A stretch of 64,000 bases of DNA, taken from Agromyces soli. Lineage in GTDB: Bacteria > Actinomycetota > Actinomycetes > Actinomycetales > Microbacteriaceae. Below the pieces are notes generated by a model. The model searched no databases. It was not told the origin of the DNA and saw only the letters and a program-made list of their open reading frames with translations. The stretch is from positions 2,790,001-2,854,000 of the forward strand of contig NZ_CP094533.1 of assembly GCF_022811605.1 (NCBI RefSeq), in the 5' to 3' direction. A program made the position numbers and the translations under genes. Positions 49,962 through 59,476 of the stretch are shown in pieces. Position 1 is the first letter of the stretch. The number at the start of each line of letters is the position of its first letter.

Positions 49962-50659
49962 CCCCGGCACGGCTGAAGCTCACCGCCATCCTGGGGGCCA
50001 TCCTCGGCGGCGGCCTCGCCATGCTGAGCTGGAGCCAGACCTGGTTCGAGCTGCACCTCGTGGCCGGCGCCGGCGGCGACGGCACGGCGATCGCGGTGAG
50101 CGGACAGCTCGCCTCGCCCGCGCTCGCGGCCCTGGGCCTCGCGGCCCTCGCGCTGTCCGCAGCCCTCGCGCTCGCGGGCCCCGGCCTGCGCATCGTGCTC
50201 GGTGCGCTCGAGTTCCTGCTCGGCGGCTGCGTCGTCCTGGCCGCCTCGCTGACGCTCGCGGACCCCGTGGCCGCCGTGGCGCCCGCGGTGACCGAGGCGA
50301 CCGGGGTGGCCGGCGCCGAGCCGACCGCCGCGCTCGTGGCGGGCGTCGACGCGAGCCTCTGGCCGCTCGCCGCCTTCGCCGGCGGCGCCCTGCTCGTCGT
50401 CTCCGCGCTCCTCGTGTTCGTCACGGGCGCGAAATGGCCGGCCTCGTCGAGCCGCTACGGCGGCGCCAAGCTCCGTCAGGATGGCGCGGCAGCCCCCGTG
50501 TCGAGCCGCGACCGCGCCGTCGAGGAGTGGGACGAGCTGACCCGCGGCGACGACCCGACTGAAGAGAGCGAGCCGCCCGCAGGGGCGGCCGCCGAGCCCG
50601 AAGACCACCCCGACCGACCGACCGCGCGGGGCGACGAGCCCGGCGCAGCCGACCGGTAG
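49958..50659 (+). CDS. Trp biosynthesis-associated membrane protein (TIGR02234 type)
   Basis: A 233-residue membrane protein found between trpE and trpC in Actinobacteria (Rv1610-like). It has four hydrophobic segments: LTAILGAILGGGLAMLSWSQ, LAALGLAALALSAALALAG, VLGALEFLLGGCVVLAASLT and LAAFAGGALLVVSALLVFVT (each about 20 residues). The WSQTWFEL after helix 1 and the cytoplasmic WPASSSRYGG after helix 4 are family marks. The last 60 residues are acidic and disordered. Function unknown; a role in Trp or indole movement is only a guess from its place. ATGA overlap with trpE. Its TAG stop begins a TAGACT box. Confidence 0.85.
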   Translation: MTPARLKLTAILGAILGGGLAMLSWSQTWFELHLVAGAGGDGTAIAVSGQLASPALAALGLAALALSAALALAGPGLRIVLGALEFLLGGCVVLAASLTLADPVAAVAPAVTEATGVAGAEPTAALVAGVDASLWPLAAFAGGALLVVSALLVFVTGAKWPASSSRYGGAKLRQDGAAAPVSSRDRAVEEWDELTRGDDPTEESEPPAGAAAEPEDHPDRPTARGDEPGAADR

Positions 50660-50662
50660 ACT
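50657..50662 (+). promoter_or_regulatory. -10 box TAGACT before the HGxxPAAW gene
   Basis: TAGACT begins with the stop codon of the preceding gene and gives a leader of about 25 bases containing GAAGGAG. It may provide extra transcription of the small protein and trpCBA. Confidence 0.45.
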
Positions 50663-50690
50663 TGCCGAGACCCCGCAACGAAGGAGCACC

Positions 50691-50921
50691 ATGACCACTG
50701 AGCACGCAGACCCCGGCCACGGACACTCGCCCGCGGCGTGGACGGCCGTCGTGATCATGCTCGTCGCGTTCACGATCGGCACGGTCGCGTTCTTCTTCGA
50801 GCTCGAGTGGCTCGTCTGGGCCTCGGCGGGCCTGCTCGTCGTCGGCGTCCTGGTCGGCTGGGTGCTGGCCAAGGCCGGCTACGGCGTCGGCGGGGCCAAG
50901 AGCTCCGTCAGCTCGCACTGA
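50691..50921 (+). CDS. HGxxPAAW family small membrane protein
   Basis: A 76-residue protein with the signature [15 protein letters not shown] at residues 10-24 and two hydrophobic segments ([17 protein letters not shown] and [20 protein letters not shown]), ending in a short cytoplasmic tail. The family is known only from its conserved N-terminal motif and its place beside trpC in Actinobacteria. GAAGGAG lies 5 bases before the ATG. The stop is one base before the trpC GTG, so it is co-expressed with the Trp genes. Function unknown. Confidence 0.85.
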   Translation: MTTEHADPGHGHSPAAWTAVVIMLVAFTIGTVAFFFELEWLVWASAGLLVVGVLVGWVLAKAGYGVGGAKSSVSSH

Positions 50922-50922
50922 C

Positions 50923-51693
50923 GTGCTCGCCGAGCTGACGGCCAACGCCGTCGCCGACGCCGAGGCGCGCCGGCAGACTCGTCCGCTCGCCGAGGTCGAG
51001 CGCGCCGCCCTGGCGCGCCCGGCCGCGATCGACGCGCTCGAGGCGCTGCGACCGGCCGATCGGGTGAAGGTCATCGCCGAGATCAAGCGCTCGAGCCCCT
51101 CGCGGGGCGCGCTCGCCACGATCACCGACCCGGCCGCGCTCGCGCGCGACTACGAGCTCGGCGGCGCGAGCGCGATCAGCGTGCTCACCGAGGGCCGTCG
51201 CTTCGGCGGTTCGCTCGACGACCTCGAGGCGGTCCGCGAGGCGGTCGCGCTGCCGGTGCTGCGCAAGGACTTCCTCTCGACGCCGTACCAGGTGTTCGAG
51301 GCCCGCGCGGCCGGTGCCGACCTCGCTTTGCTGATCGTCGCCGCACTCGACGACGCGACGCTCGCCGAGCTGTACGCGCTCATCACCGAGCTCGGCATGA
51401 CGGCGCTCGTCGAGGCGCACTCGGCCGAGGAGCTCGACCGCGCCGCCGCGCTCGGTGCGAAGCTCATCGGCGTGAACGCGCGCGACCTGAACACCTTCGA
51501 GCTCGACCGCGACCTGTTCGGCCGGCTCGTCGACCGCTTCCCCGACGGCGCGATCCGCGTCGCGGAGTCCGCGGTGCTCTCGCCCGACGACGTGGCGCAC
51601 TACCGCCGGGCCGGCGCCGACGCCGTGCTCGTCGGCGAGGCGCTCGTCACGAGCGATCCGGTGGCCACCCTCTCTGCATTCCTGGCGGTGTGA
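50923..51693 (+). CDS. trpC: Indole-3-glycerol phosphate synthase TrpC
   Basis: TrpC closes the indole ring from carboxyphenylamino-deoxyribulose phosphate. The 256-residue TIM barrel has [15 protein letters not shown] with the catalytic Lys, [43 protein letters not shown] and [12 protein letters not shown]. It is a single-function enzyme without a TrpF domain. GTG 50923 follows the small gene's stop by one base. The last base is followed by ATG of trpB after one base. Confidence 0.96.
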   Translation: MLAELTANAVADAEARRQTRPLAEVERAALARPAAIDALEALRPADRVKVIAEIKRSSPSRGALATITDPAALARDYELGGASAISVLTEGRRFGGSLDDLEAVREAVALPVLRKDFLSTPYQVFEARAAGADLALLIVAALDDATLAELYALITELGMTALVEAHSAEELDRAAALGAKLIGVNARDLNTFELDRDLFGRLVDRFPDGAIRVAESAVLSPDDVAHYRRAGADAVLVGEALVTSDPVATLSAFLAV

Positions 51694-51694
51694 C

Positions 51695-52900
51695 ATGGCG
51701 CTCCGAGACGCCCACGGTCCGTACTTCGGCGACTTCGGCGGGCGGTTCGTGCCCGAGTCCCTCGTCGCCGCCCTCGACGAGCTCTCCGATGCGTACGAGC
51801 TCGCGAAGCTCGACCCGGCCTTCCACGAGGAGCTCGCCGAGCTCGGGCGCAGCTACACCGGCCGCCCCTCGATCATCACCGAGGCGCCCCGCTTCGCGGA
51901 GCACGCGGGCGGCGCCCGCATCATCCTGAAGCGCGAGGACCTGAACCACACGGGTTCGCACAAGATCAACAACGTGCTCGGCCAGGCGCTGCTCACCAAG
52001 CGCATCGGCAAGCCGCGCGTCATCGCCGAGACCGGGGCGGGCCAGCACGGCGTCGCGACCGCGACCGCTGCCGCGCTGTTCGGCCTCGACTGCACGATCT
52101 ACATGGGCGAGGTCGACACCGAGCGCCAGGCGCTGAACGTCGCCCGCATGCGCCTGCTCGGCGCCGAGGTCGTGGCCGTGAAGACCGGCTCGCGCACCCT
52201 GAAGGACGCGATCAACGACGCGATGCGCGACTGGGTCACGAACGTCGAGACGACGAACTACGTCTTCGGCACGGTCGCCGGCCCGCACCCCTTCCCGGAG
52301 ATGGTGCGCGACTTCCAGAAGATCATCGGCGAGGAGGCGCGGGCGCAGATGCTCGAGCTGACCGGTGCCCTGCCGACCGCGGTGGCGGCGTGCGTGGGCG
52401 GCGGCTCGAACGCGATCGGCATCTTCCACGCCTTCCTCGACGACGTCGACGTGCGGCTGATCGGCTTCGAGGCCGGCGGCGAGGGGGCCGAGACGCCCCG
52501 GCACGCGGCGACGATCACGAAGGGCCGCCCCGGCGTGCTGCACGGCGCGCGCAGCTACCTGCTGCAGGACGAGGACGGCCAGACCATCGAGTCGCACTCG
52601 ATCTCCGCCGGCCTCGACTACCCGGGCGTGGGCCCGGAGCACTCGTGGCTCGCGGCGCTCGGCCGGGCCGAGTACCGCCCGGTCACCGATGCCGCCGCCA
52701 TGCAGGCGCTGCGACTGCTCACCCGGACCGAGGGCATCATCCCGGCGATCGAATCGGCGCACGCGCTCGCGGGCGCCCTGGAGCTCGGCCGCGAGCTCGG
52801 CCCGGACGCCGTCATCCTGGTGAACCTCTCGGGCCGCGGCGACAAGGACATGGACACGGCCGCGGAGTACTTCGGCCTCTACGACGGGGAGCAGGCGTGA
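51695..52900 (+). CDS. trpB: Tryptophan synthase beta subunit TrpB
   Basis: TrpB condenses indole and serine to tryptophan with pyridoxal phosphate. The 401-residue protein has [14 protein letters not shown], the PLP lysine in [34 protein letters not shown], the phosphate-binding loop [14 protein letters not shown] and [14 protein letters not shown]. It is the TrpB1 type that pairs with TrpA. ATG 51695. Its stop overlaps trpA (TGATG). Confidence 0.97.
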   Translation: MALRDAHGPYFGDFGGRFVPESLVAALDELSDAYELAKLDPAFHEELAELGRSYTGRPSIITEAPRFAEHAGGARIILKREDLNHTGSHKINNVLGQALLTKRIGKPRVIAETGAGQHGVATATAAALFGLDCTIYMGEVDTERQALNVARMRLLGAEVVAVKTGSRTLKDAINDAMRDWVTNVETTNYVFGTVAGPHPFPEMVRDFQKIIGEEARAQMLELTGALPTAVAACVGGGSNAIGIFHAFLDDVDVRLIGFEAGGEGAETPRHAATITKGRPGVLHGARSYLLQDEDGQTIESHSISAGLDYPGVGPEHSWLAALGRAEYRPVTDAAAMQALRLLTRTEGIIPAIESAHALAGALELGRELGPDAVILVNLSGRGDKDMDTAAEYFGLYDGEQA

Positions 52901-53685
52901 TGCGGACGGTCGGCGAGGTCATCGCCCGGCGCAATCGCGAGGCGGGCGGCGCGCTCATCGGCTACCTGCCGGTGGGCTTCCCGACGCTCGACGAGAGCGT
53001 CGAGGCGGCCGTGGCGCTCGTCGAGAACGGTGTCGACGTGCTCGAACTCGGGCTGCCGTACTCCGACCCCGTCATGGACGGACCGGTCATCCAGGCCGCG
53101 ACGCAGCAGGCGCTGCAGAACGGCTTCCGCATCGCGGACGGCTTCGAGGCGGTGCGCCGCATCACGGAGCGCACGGATGCCCCGGTGCTGATCATGACCT
53201 ACTGGAACCCCGTCGTGCAGTACGGAGTCGACCGTTTCGCCGACGAGCTCGCCGCCGCCGGGGGAGCCGGGCTCATCACCCCCGATCTGATCCCCGACGA
53301 GGGAGCCGACTGGCTCGCCGCCACCGAGCGCACCGGCCTCGACCGGGTGTTCCTCGCCGCGCCGACTTCGACCGACGCCCGGCTCGCGAAGACCGTCGAG
53401 GCGAGCCGCGGCTTCGTCTACGCCGTCTCGACGATGGGCATCACGGGCGCGCGCTCCGACGTCGATCGCGCCGCCCGCACCCTGGTCTCACGCCTGCACG
53501 ACGCAGGCGCCGAGGCGGCCTGCGTCGGCGTCGGCATCTCGACCGCGGCGCAGGTCGCCGAGGTGCTCGAGTACGCCGAGGGCGCCATCGTCGGCTCCGC
53601 GCTCGTCGCGGCGGTCGCCGAGGGCGGCGCCGAGGCCGCCGGCCGGCTCGCGGCCGAGCTCGCGCGCGGCACGCGCCCGCAGTGA
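52900..53685 (+). CDS. trpA: Tryptophan synthase alpha subunit TrpA
   Basis: TrpA splits indole-3-glycerol phosphate and passes indole to TrpB. The 261-residue barrel has IGYLPVGFPTLDES, LELGLPYSDPVMDGPVIQAA with the catalytic Glu and nearby Asp, LIMTYWNPVVQYG and YAVSTMGITGARS. I chose ATG 52900 because GGGGAG is 8 bases upstream; GTG 52897 is one codon earlier and equally possible. The serine phosphate loop is GVGISTAAQV. Confidence 0.95.
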   Translation: MRTVGEVIARRNREAGGALIGYLPVGFPTLDESVEAAVALVENGVDVLELGLPYSDPVMDGPVIQAATQQALQNGFRIADGFEAVRRITERTDAPVLIMTYWNPVVQYGVDRFADELAAAGGAGLITPDLIPDEGADWLAATERTGLDRVFLAAPTSTDARLAKTVEASRGFVYAVSTMGITGARSDVDRAARTLVSRLHDAGAEAACVGVGISTAAQVAEVLEYAEGAIVGSALVAAVAEGGAEAAGRLAAELARGTRPQ

Positions 53686-53687
53686 AG

Positions 53688-53693
53688 TACGCT
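53688..53693 (+). promoter_or_regulatory. -10 box TACGCT upstream of lgt
   Basis: TACGCT lies 2 bases after the trpA stop. The following leader of about 45 bases begins with a stem of GGCCGCC (53700-53706) and GGCGGCC (53709-53715), which could be a terminator for trpA or part of the lgt leader. GAAAGG lies upstream of the lgt start. Confidence 0.4.
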
Positions 53694-53744
53694 CGTGTGG
53701 GCCGCCGTGGCGGCCGCACCACCTGACGAAAGGCAGTCGACGGC

Positions 53745-54731
53745 GTGATCGCACCGTTCAGCATCCCGAGCCCGGACTACTCGTGGCAGGTCTTCGAGCT
53801 CAACCTCTTCGGGTGGCGGCTCGACATCCACACCTACGCGCTGTGGATCCTGCTCGGCATCATCCTCGCGGTCATCATCACCTCGCGCCGACTCACGAAG
53901 CGCGGCGCCGAGCCGGGCATCGTGCTCGACATCGCGCTCTGGGCGGTGCCGCTCGGCATCATCGGCGCCCGGTTCTACCACGTCTTCACCCACCCGAACG
54001 ACTACTTCGCCGGCCAGGAGTGGTGGAAGATCTTCGCGATCTGGGAGGGCGGCAACGCCATCTACGGCGCGCTCATCGGCGGCGCGATCGGCGTGCTCAT
54101 CGCCTGCCGCATCACGGGCCTGCGCTTCCTCTCCTTCGCGGACGCGCTCGCGCCCGGCCTCCTCGTGGCCCAGGCCGTCGGCCGGCTCGGCAACTGGTTC
54201 AACCACGAGCTGTTCGGCTCGCCGACCGACCTGCCCTGGGGCCTCGAGATCGAGTACTCCAACCCGGCGTGGCCGCAGGGCCTGCCCGAGGGCACGCTGT
54301 TCCACCCGACGTTCCTCTACGAGATCATCTGGAACCTCGCCGGTGTCGCGGTCATCCTGCTGCTCGAGCGCAAGGGCGGCCTCCGCTGGGGCAAGGCCTT
54401 CGCGATGTACCTCATCTGGTACGGCCTGGGCCGCGCGTTCCTGGAGTCCATCCGCGTCGACCCGAGCGAGATGCTCCTCGGCATCCGCTCGAACGTGTGG
54501 GCGTCCTTCGCGGCCGTCGTGATCGGCGTGCTCCTGCTGATCGTGCAGTCGCGTCGGCACACCGGACTGGAGCCGAGCGTCTACGCGCCGGGCCGTGAAT
54601 GGCAGCGGCCCGATGCTGTTGTAGACTCTGACGAAATCGAGTCCGAATCGGACTCGCTCGACGACGGCGTCGAGTCCGAGAACGCCCCTGAGTCGGCCGC
54701 CACAAGCCCAGGCCGCTCGTCCTCCGTCTAG
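53745..54731 (+). CDS. lgt: Prolipoprotein diacylglyceryl transferase
   Basis: Lgt moves diacylglycerol from phosphatidylglycerol to the lipobox cysteine of prolipoproteins. The 328-residue membrane protein has about seven helices and the Lgt signature [20 protein letters not shown], plus [15 protein letters not shown] early and [15 protein letters not shown] 53745 starts with [13 protein letters not shown], normal for the family. The last 55 residues are an acidic, Ser-rich cytoplasmic tail that E. coli Lgt lacks; a TAGACT inside it may drive gltB. Confidence 0.95.
   Translation: MIAPFSIPSPDYSWQVFELNLFGWRLDIHTYALWILLGIILAVIITSRRLTKRGAEPGIVLDIALWAVPLGIIGARFYHVFTHPNDYFAGQEWWKIFAIWEGGNAIYGALIGGAIGVLIACRITGLRFLSFADALAPGLLVAQAVGRLGNWFNHELFGSPTDLPWGLEIEYSNPAWPQGLPEGTLFHPTFLYEIIWNLAGVAVILLLERKGGLRWGKAFAMYLIWYGLGRAFLESIRVDPSEMLLGIRSNVWASFAAVVIGVLLLIVQSRRHTGLEPSVYAPGREWQRPDAVVDSDEIESESDSLDDGVESENAPESAATSPGRSSSV
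54622..54627 (+). promoter_or_regulatory. -10 box TAGACT within lgt, possible gltB promoter
   Basis: TAGACT inside the coding tail of lgt is preceded by TTG and followed by an AT-richer patch (CTGACGAAATCG). It is 214 bases before the gltB start. The non-coding part of that interval carries CCCTT-GCG-AAGGG (54783-54795). Confidence 0.3.
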
Positions 54732-54840
54732 GAGTCAGTCCCCGTTCTCCCGCAGCGGCGCCGCACCTCGTGCCGTGCAGATCCCTTGCGAAGGGCCGAC
54801 GGCGTCCCCTCCTTTTCCGCTTGCTGAGAGGACGGTTCCC

Positions 54841-57800
54841 GTGTCGCTCACCCCTCCCTTCTCGCGGTTCGGCACCGTGCCGGCCGCACAGGGCCTGTAC
54901 GACCCAGCCGCCGAGAAAGACGCCTGCGGGCTCGCGATGGTCGCGACGCTGCGCGGCACCGCCGGGCACGACATCATCACCGCGGCGCTCGACGCGCTGC
55001 GTCACCTGGAGCACCGCGGGGCTATCGGCTCCGACGCCGGCACCGGTGACGGCGCTGGCATCATCACGCAGATCCCCGACGAGTTCCTGCGGGCGGTGAC
55101 CGAGTTCCCGCTGCCTGCGGCGGGCGAGTACGCGGTCGGCAACGCCTTCCTCCCGGTCGACCCGACCTCGCGCAGCCGCATCAAGCAGTCGCTCGCCCGG
55201 CTCGCTGCGGAGGAGGGTCTGACGGTTCTCGGCTGGCGCGAGGTGCCCGTGCGCCCCGAGCAGCTCGGCACGCTCGCCCGTCAGGCGATGCCCGCCGTGC
55301 AGCAGCTCTACGTGCGCGCGGCGAACGCCGAGGGGGCGCCGGCCGTCGCCGGCATCGCGCTCGACCGGCTCACCTTCCGGCTGCGCAAGCGCGCCGAGCG
55401 GGAGCTGGAGCTGTACTTCGCCTCGCTGTCGGCGCGCACCCTGGTCTACAAGGGCATGGTCACGACGCTCCAGCTCGAGCCGTTCTACCCCGACCTCTCC
55501 GACGAGCGCTTCGCGTCGAAGCTGGCGCTCGTGCACTCGCGCTACTCGACGAACACCTTCCCGTCGTGGCCGCTCGCGCAGCCGTTCCGCATGATCGCGC
55601 ACAACGGCGAGATCAACACGATCCAGGGCAACCGCAACTGGATGCGGGCCCGCCAGTCGCAGCTCGAGTCCGAGCTGCTCGGCGAGCTCGACCCGATCCT
55701 GCCGATCGTGACCCCGGGCGCGAGCGACTCCGCGTCGTTCGACGAGGTCGTCGAGCTGCTCACCCTCTCGGGGCGCAGCCTCCCGCACGCGGTCATGATG
55801 ATGGTGCCCGAGGCCTGGGAGAACCAGGCCGGCATGGATGCCGAGCGCCGCGCGTTCTACGAGTACCACTCGATGCTCATGGAGCCGTGGGACGGCCCCG
55901 CGGCGATCGTCTTCACCGACGGCTCCCTGGTCGGTGCGACCCTCGACCGCAACGGCCTGCGCCCGGGCCGCTATCTCGTGACCGACGACGGCCTCGTCGT
56001 GCTGGCGAGCGAGATCGGCGTGCTCGACATCGAGCCCTCGCGGGTCGTCCGCAAGGGACGCCTGCAGCCGGGCCGCATGTTCCTCGTCGACACCGAGGCC
56101 GGCCGCCTGATCGAGGACGACGAGATCAAGCGCGAGCTCGCCGCGGCCCAGCCGTGGGGCGAGTGGCTCGACGAGAGCCGCATCCGGCTGGCCGAGCTCC
56201 CCGAGCGCGAGCACATCGTGCACCCGCCGGCCTCGGTGAACCGTCGCCAGCGCACCTTCGGCTACACCGAGGAAGAGGTGAAGATCCTGCTCGCGCCGAT
56301 GGCGCGCACCGGGCAGGAGCCGCTCGGGGCGATGGGCTCCGACACCCCGATCGCGGTGCTCGCGCAGCGTCCGCGCCTGCTCTTCGACTACTTCACCCAG
56401 CAGTTCGCGCAGGTCACGAACCCGCCGCTCGACTCGATCCGCGAGGCGGTCGTGACCTCGCTCGGCACCGGACTCGGCCCGGAGCGCAACCTGCTGACGG
56501 CGGGGCCCGAGCACGCCAGGCAGGTTTCGCTCGACTTCCCCGTGATCGACAACGACGAGCTCGCGAAGATCGTGCACATCGACCCGACGCCGGGCTCGCG
56601 CACGACCGTCACGATCCGCGGCACGTACCGCTTCGACGAAGGCCCCGACGCGATGCGCGACCGGCTGGCCGCCATCTGCCGCGAGGTCGACGAGGCGATC
56701 GTCGAGGGCGCGTCCTTCATCGTGCTGAGCGACCGTGACTCCAACAAGGACCTCGCGCCGATCCCGTCGCTGCTCATGCTCTCGACGGTGCACCACCACC
56801 TGATCCGCGCGGAGACGCGGATGCGCGTGGGGCTCATCGTCGAGGCCGGCGACGTGCGCGAGGTGCACCACGTCGCGCTCCTCATCGGCTACGGCGCCTC
56901 CGCGGTGAACCCGTACCTCGCGATGGAGACGTGCGAGGACCTCGTGCGCTCCGGCGTGATCTCCGGGGTGAGCCCCGAGGACGCGGTGCACAACGTGATC
57001 AAGGCGCTCGGCAAGGGCGTGCTGAAGATCATGTCGAAGATGGGCATCTCGACCATCGCCTCGTACGCGGGGGCGCAGGCCTTCGAGGCGATCGGCCTGT
57101 CGCAGGAGTTCATCGACGAGTACTTCACGGGCACGACCTCGAAGCTCGGCGGCATCGGCATCGACGTGATCGCGGCCGAGAACCTCACCCGGCACACGGA
57201 GGCGTACCCGGAGGACGTCGCCGTGCGCGCGCACGAGCGGCTCGCGACGGGCGGCGAGTACCAGTGGCGCCGCGACGGCTCGCCGCACCTCTTCAACCCC
57301 GAGACCGTGTTCCGCCTGCAGCACTCCACCCGCAACCGTCGCTACGACGTGTTCCGGGAGTACACCGATCTCGTCGACTCGCAGGCCGAGGAGCTCATGA
57401 CGCTCCGCGGCCTGTTCGCCCTCCGCAGCGGGGTGCGCCCGCCGGTGCCGCTCGACGAGGTCGAGCCGGTGTCGTCGATCGTGAAGCGCTTCTCCACCGG
57501 AGCGATGAGCTACGGCTCGATCTCGAAGGAGGCGCACGAGACGCTCGCCGTCGCGATGAACCGGCTCGGCGCGAAGTCGAACACGGGGGAGGGCGGCGAG
57601 GACCTCGACCGGCTGCTCGACCCCGAGCGGCGCAGCGCGATCAAGCAGGTCGCCTCCGGCCGATTCGGCGTGACGAGCATGTACCTCACGCACGCCGACG
57701 ACATCCAGATCAAGCTCGCCCAGGGCGCGAAGCCGGGCGAGGGCGGTCAACTGCCGCCCACGAAGGTGTACCCGTGGGTCGCCCGCACGCGGCACGCGAC

Positions 57801-59415
57801 CGCGGGCGTCGGCCTGATCTCGCCGCCGCCGCACCACGACATCTACTCGATCGAGGACCTGAAGCAGCTCATCTTCGACCTGAAGCGGGCGAACCCGAAG
57901 GCGCGCGTGCACGTGAAGCTCGTGAGCCAGTCGGGCATCGGCGCGGTCGCCGCCGGCACGGCCAAGGCCCTCGCCGACGTCATCCTGGTGTCCGGCCACG
58001 ACGGCGGCACCGGCGCGAGCCCCTTGAACTCGCTGAAGCACGCCGGCACTCCCTGGGAGCTCGGCCTCGCCGAGACGCAGCAGACGCTCATGCTGAACGG
58101 CATGCGCGACCGGGTCGTGGTCCAGGTCGACGGGCAGCTGAAGACCGGGCGGGACGTCATCATCGGCGCCCTGCTCGGGGCCGAGGAGTTCGGCTTCGCC
58201 ACCGCGCCGCTCGTGGTCGAAGGATGCATCATGATGCGCGTCTGCCACCTCGACACCTGCCCCGTCGGCGTCGCGACGCAGAATCCGGAGCTGCGCAAGC
58301 GCTTCACCGGCAAGCCCGAGTTCGTCGTGAACTTCTTCGAGTTCATCGCGGAGGAGGTGCGGGAGCACCTCGCCGCGCTCGGCTTCCGCTCCATCGACGA
58401 GATCATCGGCCGGCGCGAGCTCCTCGACGTCGACCGGGCGGTCTCGCACTGGAAGGCCTCGGGCCTCGACCTCACCCCCGTGCTCATCGGCCCGGACTTC
58501 GCCGACGCCGAACCGCGCAAGCACGGGCGCGCGCAGGACCACGAGCTCGACGAGCACTTCGACAACGAGCTGATCGCCCGGGCCCGCCAGGTGCTCGAGC
58601 AGGGCGGCCACGTCGAGATCGAACTGCCGATCAAGAACACCGAGCGGGCCGTCGGCACGATGCTCGGCCACGAGGTCACCGCCCGGCACGGCGCCAACGG
58701 CCTCCCCGAGGGGGCCATCGAGATCACGCTGTCCGGCTCCGCCGGGCAGTCGCTCGGCGCCTTCCTCCCGGCCGGCATCACGCTGCGGCTCGAGGGCGAC
58801 TCGAACGACTACGTCGGCAAGGGGCTCTCGGGCGGACGCATCGTCGTGCGCCCCGCACCGACGGCGAGCTTCGCCGCCGAGCGGAACGTCATCGCCGGCA
58901 ACGTGATCGGCTACGGGGCGACCCAGGGCAGCATGTTCATCCGCGGCATCGTGGGCGAGCGCTTCCTCGTGCGCAACTCCGGCGCCACCGCCGTCGTCGA
59001 GGGCGTGGGCGACCACGCGCTCGAGTACATGACGGGCGGGCTCGCACTCATCCTCGGCGACACCGGACGCAACCTCGGCGCGGGCATGTCGGGCGGCACG
59101 GCATACGTGCTCGGCCTCGACGAGGCCCTGGTGAACCGCGAGTCCCTCGCGAGCGGCGAACTGGAGCTCCTGGCGCTCGGTTCCGCCGACCGTGAGATCG
59201 TGCGCGACCTGCTCGAGCAGCACCTCGCCGAGACGGGCTCCGCGGTCGCGGAATCCCTCCTCCAAGCGGGCGAGGGCGCCTTCGACCGCTTCACCAAGGT
59301 GCTGCCGCGCGATTACGCGGCCGTGCTGCAGACGCGGCAGAGCGCCGTCGACGAGGGGCTCGACCCCGACGGCGACGTGGTCTGGACCCGCATCCTGGAG
59401 GTGACGGGTGGCTGA
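54841..59415 (+). CDS. gltB: Glutamate synthase large subunit GltB
   Basis: GltB transfers the amide of glutamine to 2-oxoglutarate, giving two glutamates, with electrons from GltD. The 1524-residue protein has an N-terminal nucleophile glutaminase whose Cys29 ([14 protein letters not shown]) becomes residue 1 after propeptide removal, a central domain, the FMN/2-oxoglutarate domain ([36 protein letters not shown]), the 3Fe-4S cysteines in [13 protein letters not shown], and the C-terminal beta helix with GxxxGG repeats. GTG 54841 is preferred because AGAGGA is 8 bases upstream and yields a normal-length propeptide; ATG 54775 would add 22 unconserved residues. It ends ILEVTGG. Confidence 0.95.
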   Translation: MSLTPPFSRFGTVPAAQGLYDPAAEKDACGLAMVATLRGTAGHDIITAALDALRHLEHRGAIGSDAGTGDGAGIITQIPDEFLRAVTEFPLPAAGEYAVGNAFLPVDPTSRSRIKQSLARLAAEEGLTVLGWREVPVRPEQLGTLARQAMPAVQQLYVRAANAEGAPAVAGIALDRLTFRLRKRAERELELYFASLSARTLVYKGMVTTLQLEPFYPDLSDERFASKLALVHSRYSTNTFPSWPLAQPFRMIAHNGEINTIQGNRNWMRARQSQLESELLGELDPILPIVTPGASDSASFDEVVELLTLSGRSLPHAVMMMVPEAWENQAGMDAERRAFYEYHSMLMEPWDGPAAIVFTDGSLVGATLDRNGLRPGRYLVTDDGLVVLASEIGVLDIEPSRVVRKGRLQPGRMFLVDTEAGRLIEDDEIKRELAAAQPWGEWLDESRIRLAELPEREHIVHPPASVNRRQRTFGYTEEEVKILLAPMARTGQEPLGAMGSDTPIAVLAQRPRLLFDYFTQQFAQVTNPPLDSIREAVVTSLGTGLGPERNLLTAGPEHARQVSLDFPVIDNDELAKIVHIDPTPGSRTTVTIRGTYRFDEGPDAMRDRLAAICREVDEAIVEGASFIVLSDRDSNKDLAPIPSLLMLSTVHHHLIRAETRMRVGLIVEAGDVREVHHVALLIGYGASAVNPYLAMETCEDLVRSGVISGVSPEDAVHNVIKALGKGVLKIMSKMGISTIASYAGAQAFEAIGLSQEFIDEYFTGTTSKLGGIGIDVIAAENLTRHTEAYPEDVAVRAHERLATGGEYQWRRDGSPHLFNPETVFRLQHSTRNRRYDVFREYTDLVDSQAEELMTLRGLFALRSGVRPPVPLDEVEPVSSIVKRFSTGAMSYGSISKEAHETLAVAMNRLGAKSNTGEGGEDLDRLLDPERRSAIKQVASGRFGVTSMYLTHADDIQIKLAQGAKPGEGGQLPPTKVYPWVARTRHATAGVGLISPPPHHDIYSIEDLKQLIFDLKRANPKARVHVKLVSQSGIGAVAAGTAKALADVILVSGHDGGTGASPLNSLKHAGTPWELGLAETQQTLMLNGMRDRVVVQVDGQLKTGRDVIIGALLGAEEFGFATAPLVVEGCIMMRVCHLDTCPVGVATQNPELRKRFTGKPEFVVNFFEFIAEEVREHLAALGFRSIDEIIGRRELLDVDRAVSHWKASGLDLTPVLIGPDFADAEPRKHGRAQDHELDEHFDNELIARARQVLEQGGHVEIELPIKNTERAVGTMLGHEVTARHGANGLPEGAIEITLSGSAGQSLGAFLPAGITLRLEGDSNDYVGKGLSGGRIVVRPAPTASFAAERNVIAGNVIGYGATQGSMFIRGIVGERFLVRNSGATAVVEGVGDHALEYMTGGLALILGDTGRNLGAGMSGGTAYVLGLDEALVNRESLASGELELLALGSADREIVRDLLEQHLAETGSAVAESLLQAGEGAFDRFTKVLPRDYAAVLQTRQSAVDEGLDPDGDVVWTRILEVTGG

Positions 59416-59476
59416 GGCGATCTCGAGCACGAATCCGAACGGCAACACGAGCGGTATGGAGGTGACGGGTGGCTGA
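59396..59476 (+). repeat. Duplicated gltB end/gltD start junction, direct repeat 61 bases apart
   Basis: TGGAGGTGACGGGTGGCTGA occurs exactly at 59396-59415 and again at 59457-59476. Each copy holds a ribosome binding site (GGAGG), a GTG and, 5 bases later, a TGA in another frame. The first copy ends gltB; the second ends the mini-ORF and opens gltD. The stretch between shows weaker, in-frame similarity to the gltB tail (see the mini-ORF). Confidence 0.85.
59408..59476 (+). CDS. 22-codon mini-ORF between gltB and gltD
   Basis: A GTG at 59408, overlapping the end of gltB, opens 22 codons ending at the TGA at 59474-59476, which overlaps the gltD GTG. The peptide ends [14 protein letters not shown], which parallels the gltB C terminus [17 protein letters not shown] (three Asp changed to Asn, 3 residues missing). 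It has a good GGAGG 4 bases from the GTG. I take it as a diverged duplicate of the gltB tail that could be translated as a coupling relay; whether a peptide is made is unknown. It resembles no known protein family. Confidence 0.4.
   Translation: MAEAISSTNPNGNTSGMEVTGG

Noticed and set aside
54775..54840. ATG 54775 as the gltB start.
   Set aside because: The added 22 residues show no family similarity and the start has no ribosome binding site, whereas GTG 54841 has AGAGGA at good distance and gives a normal propeptide before Cys29.
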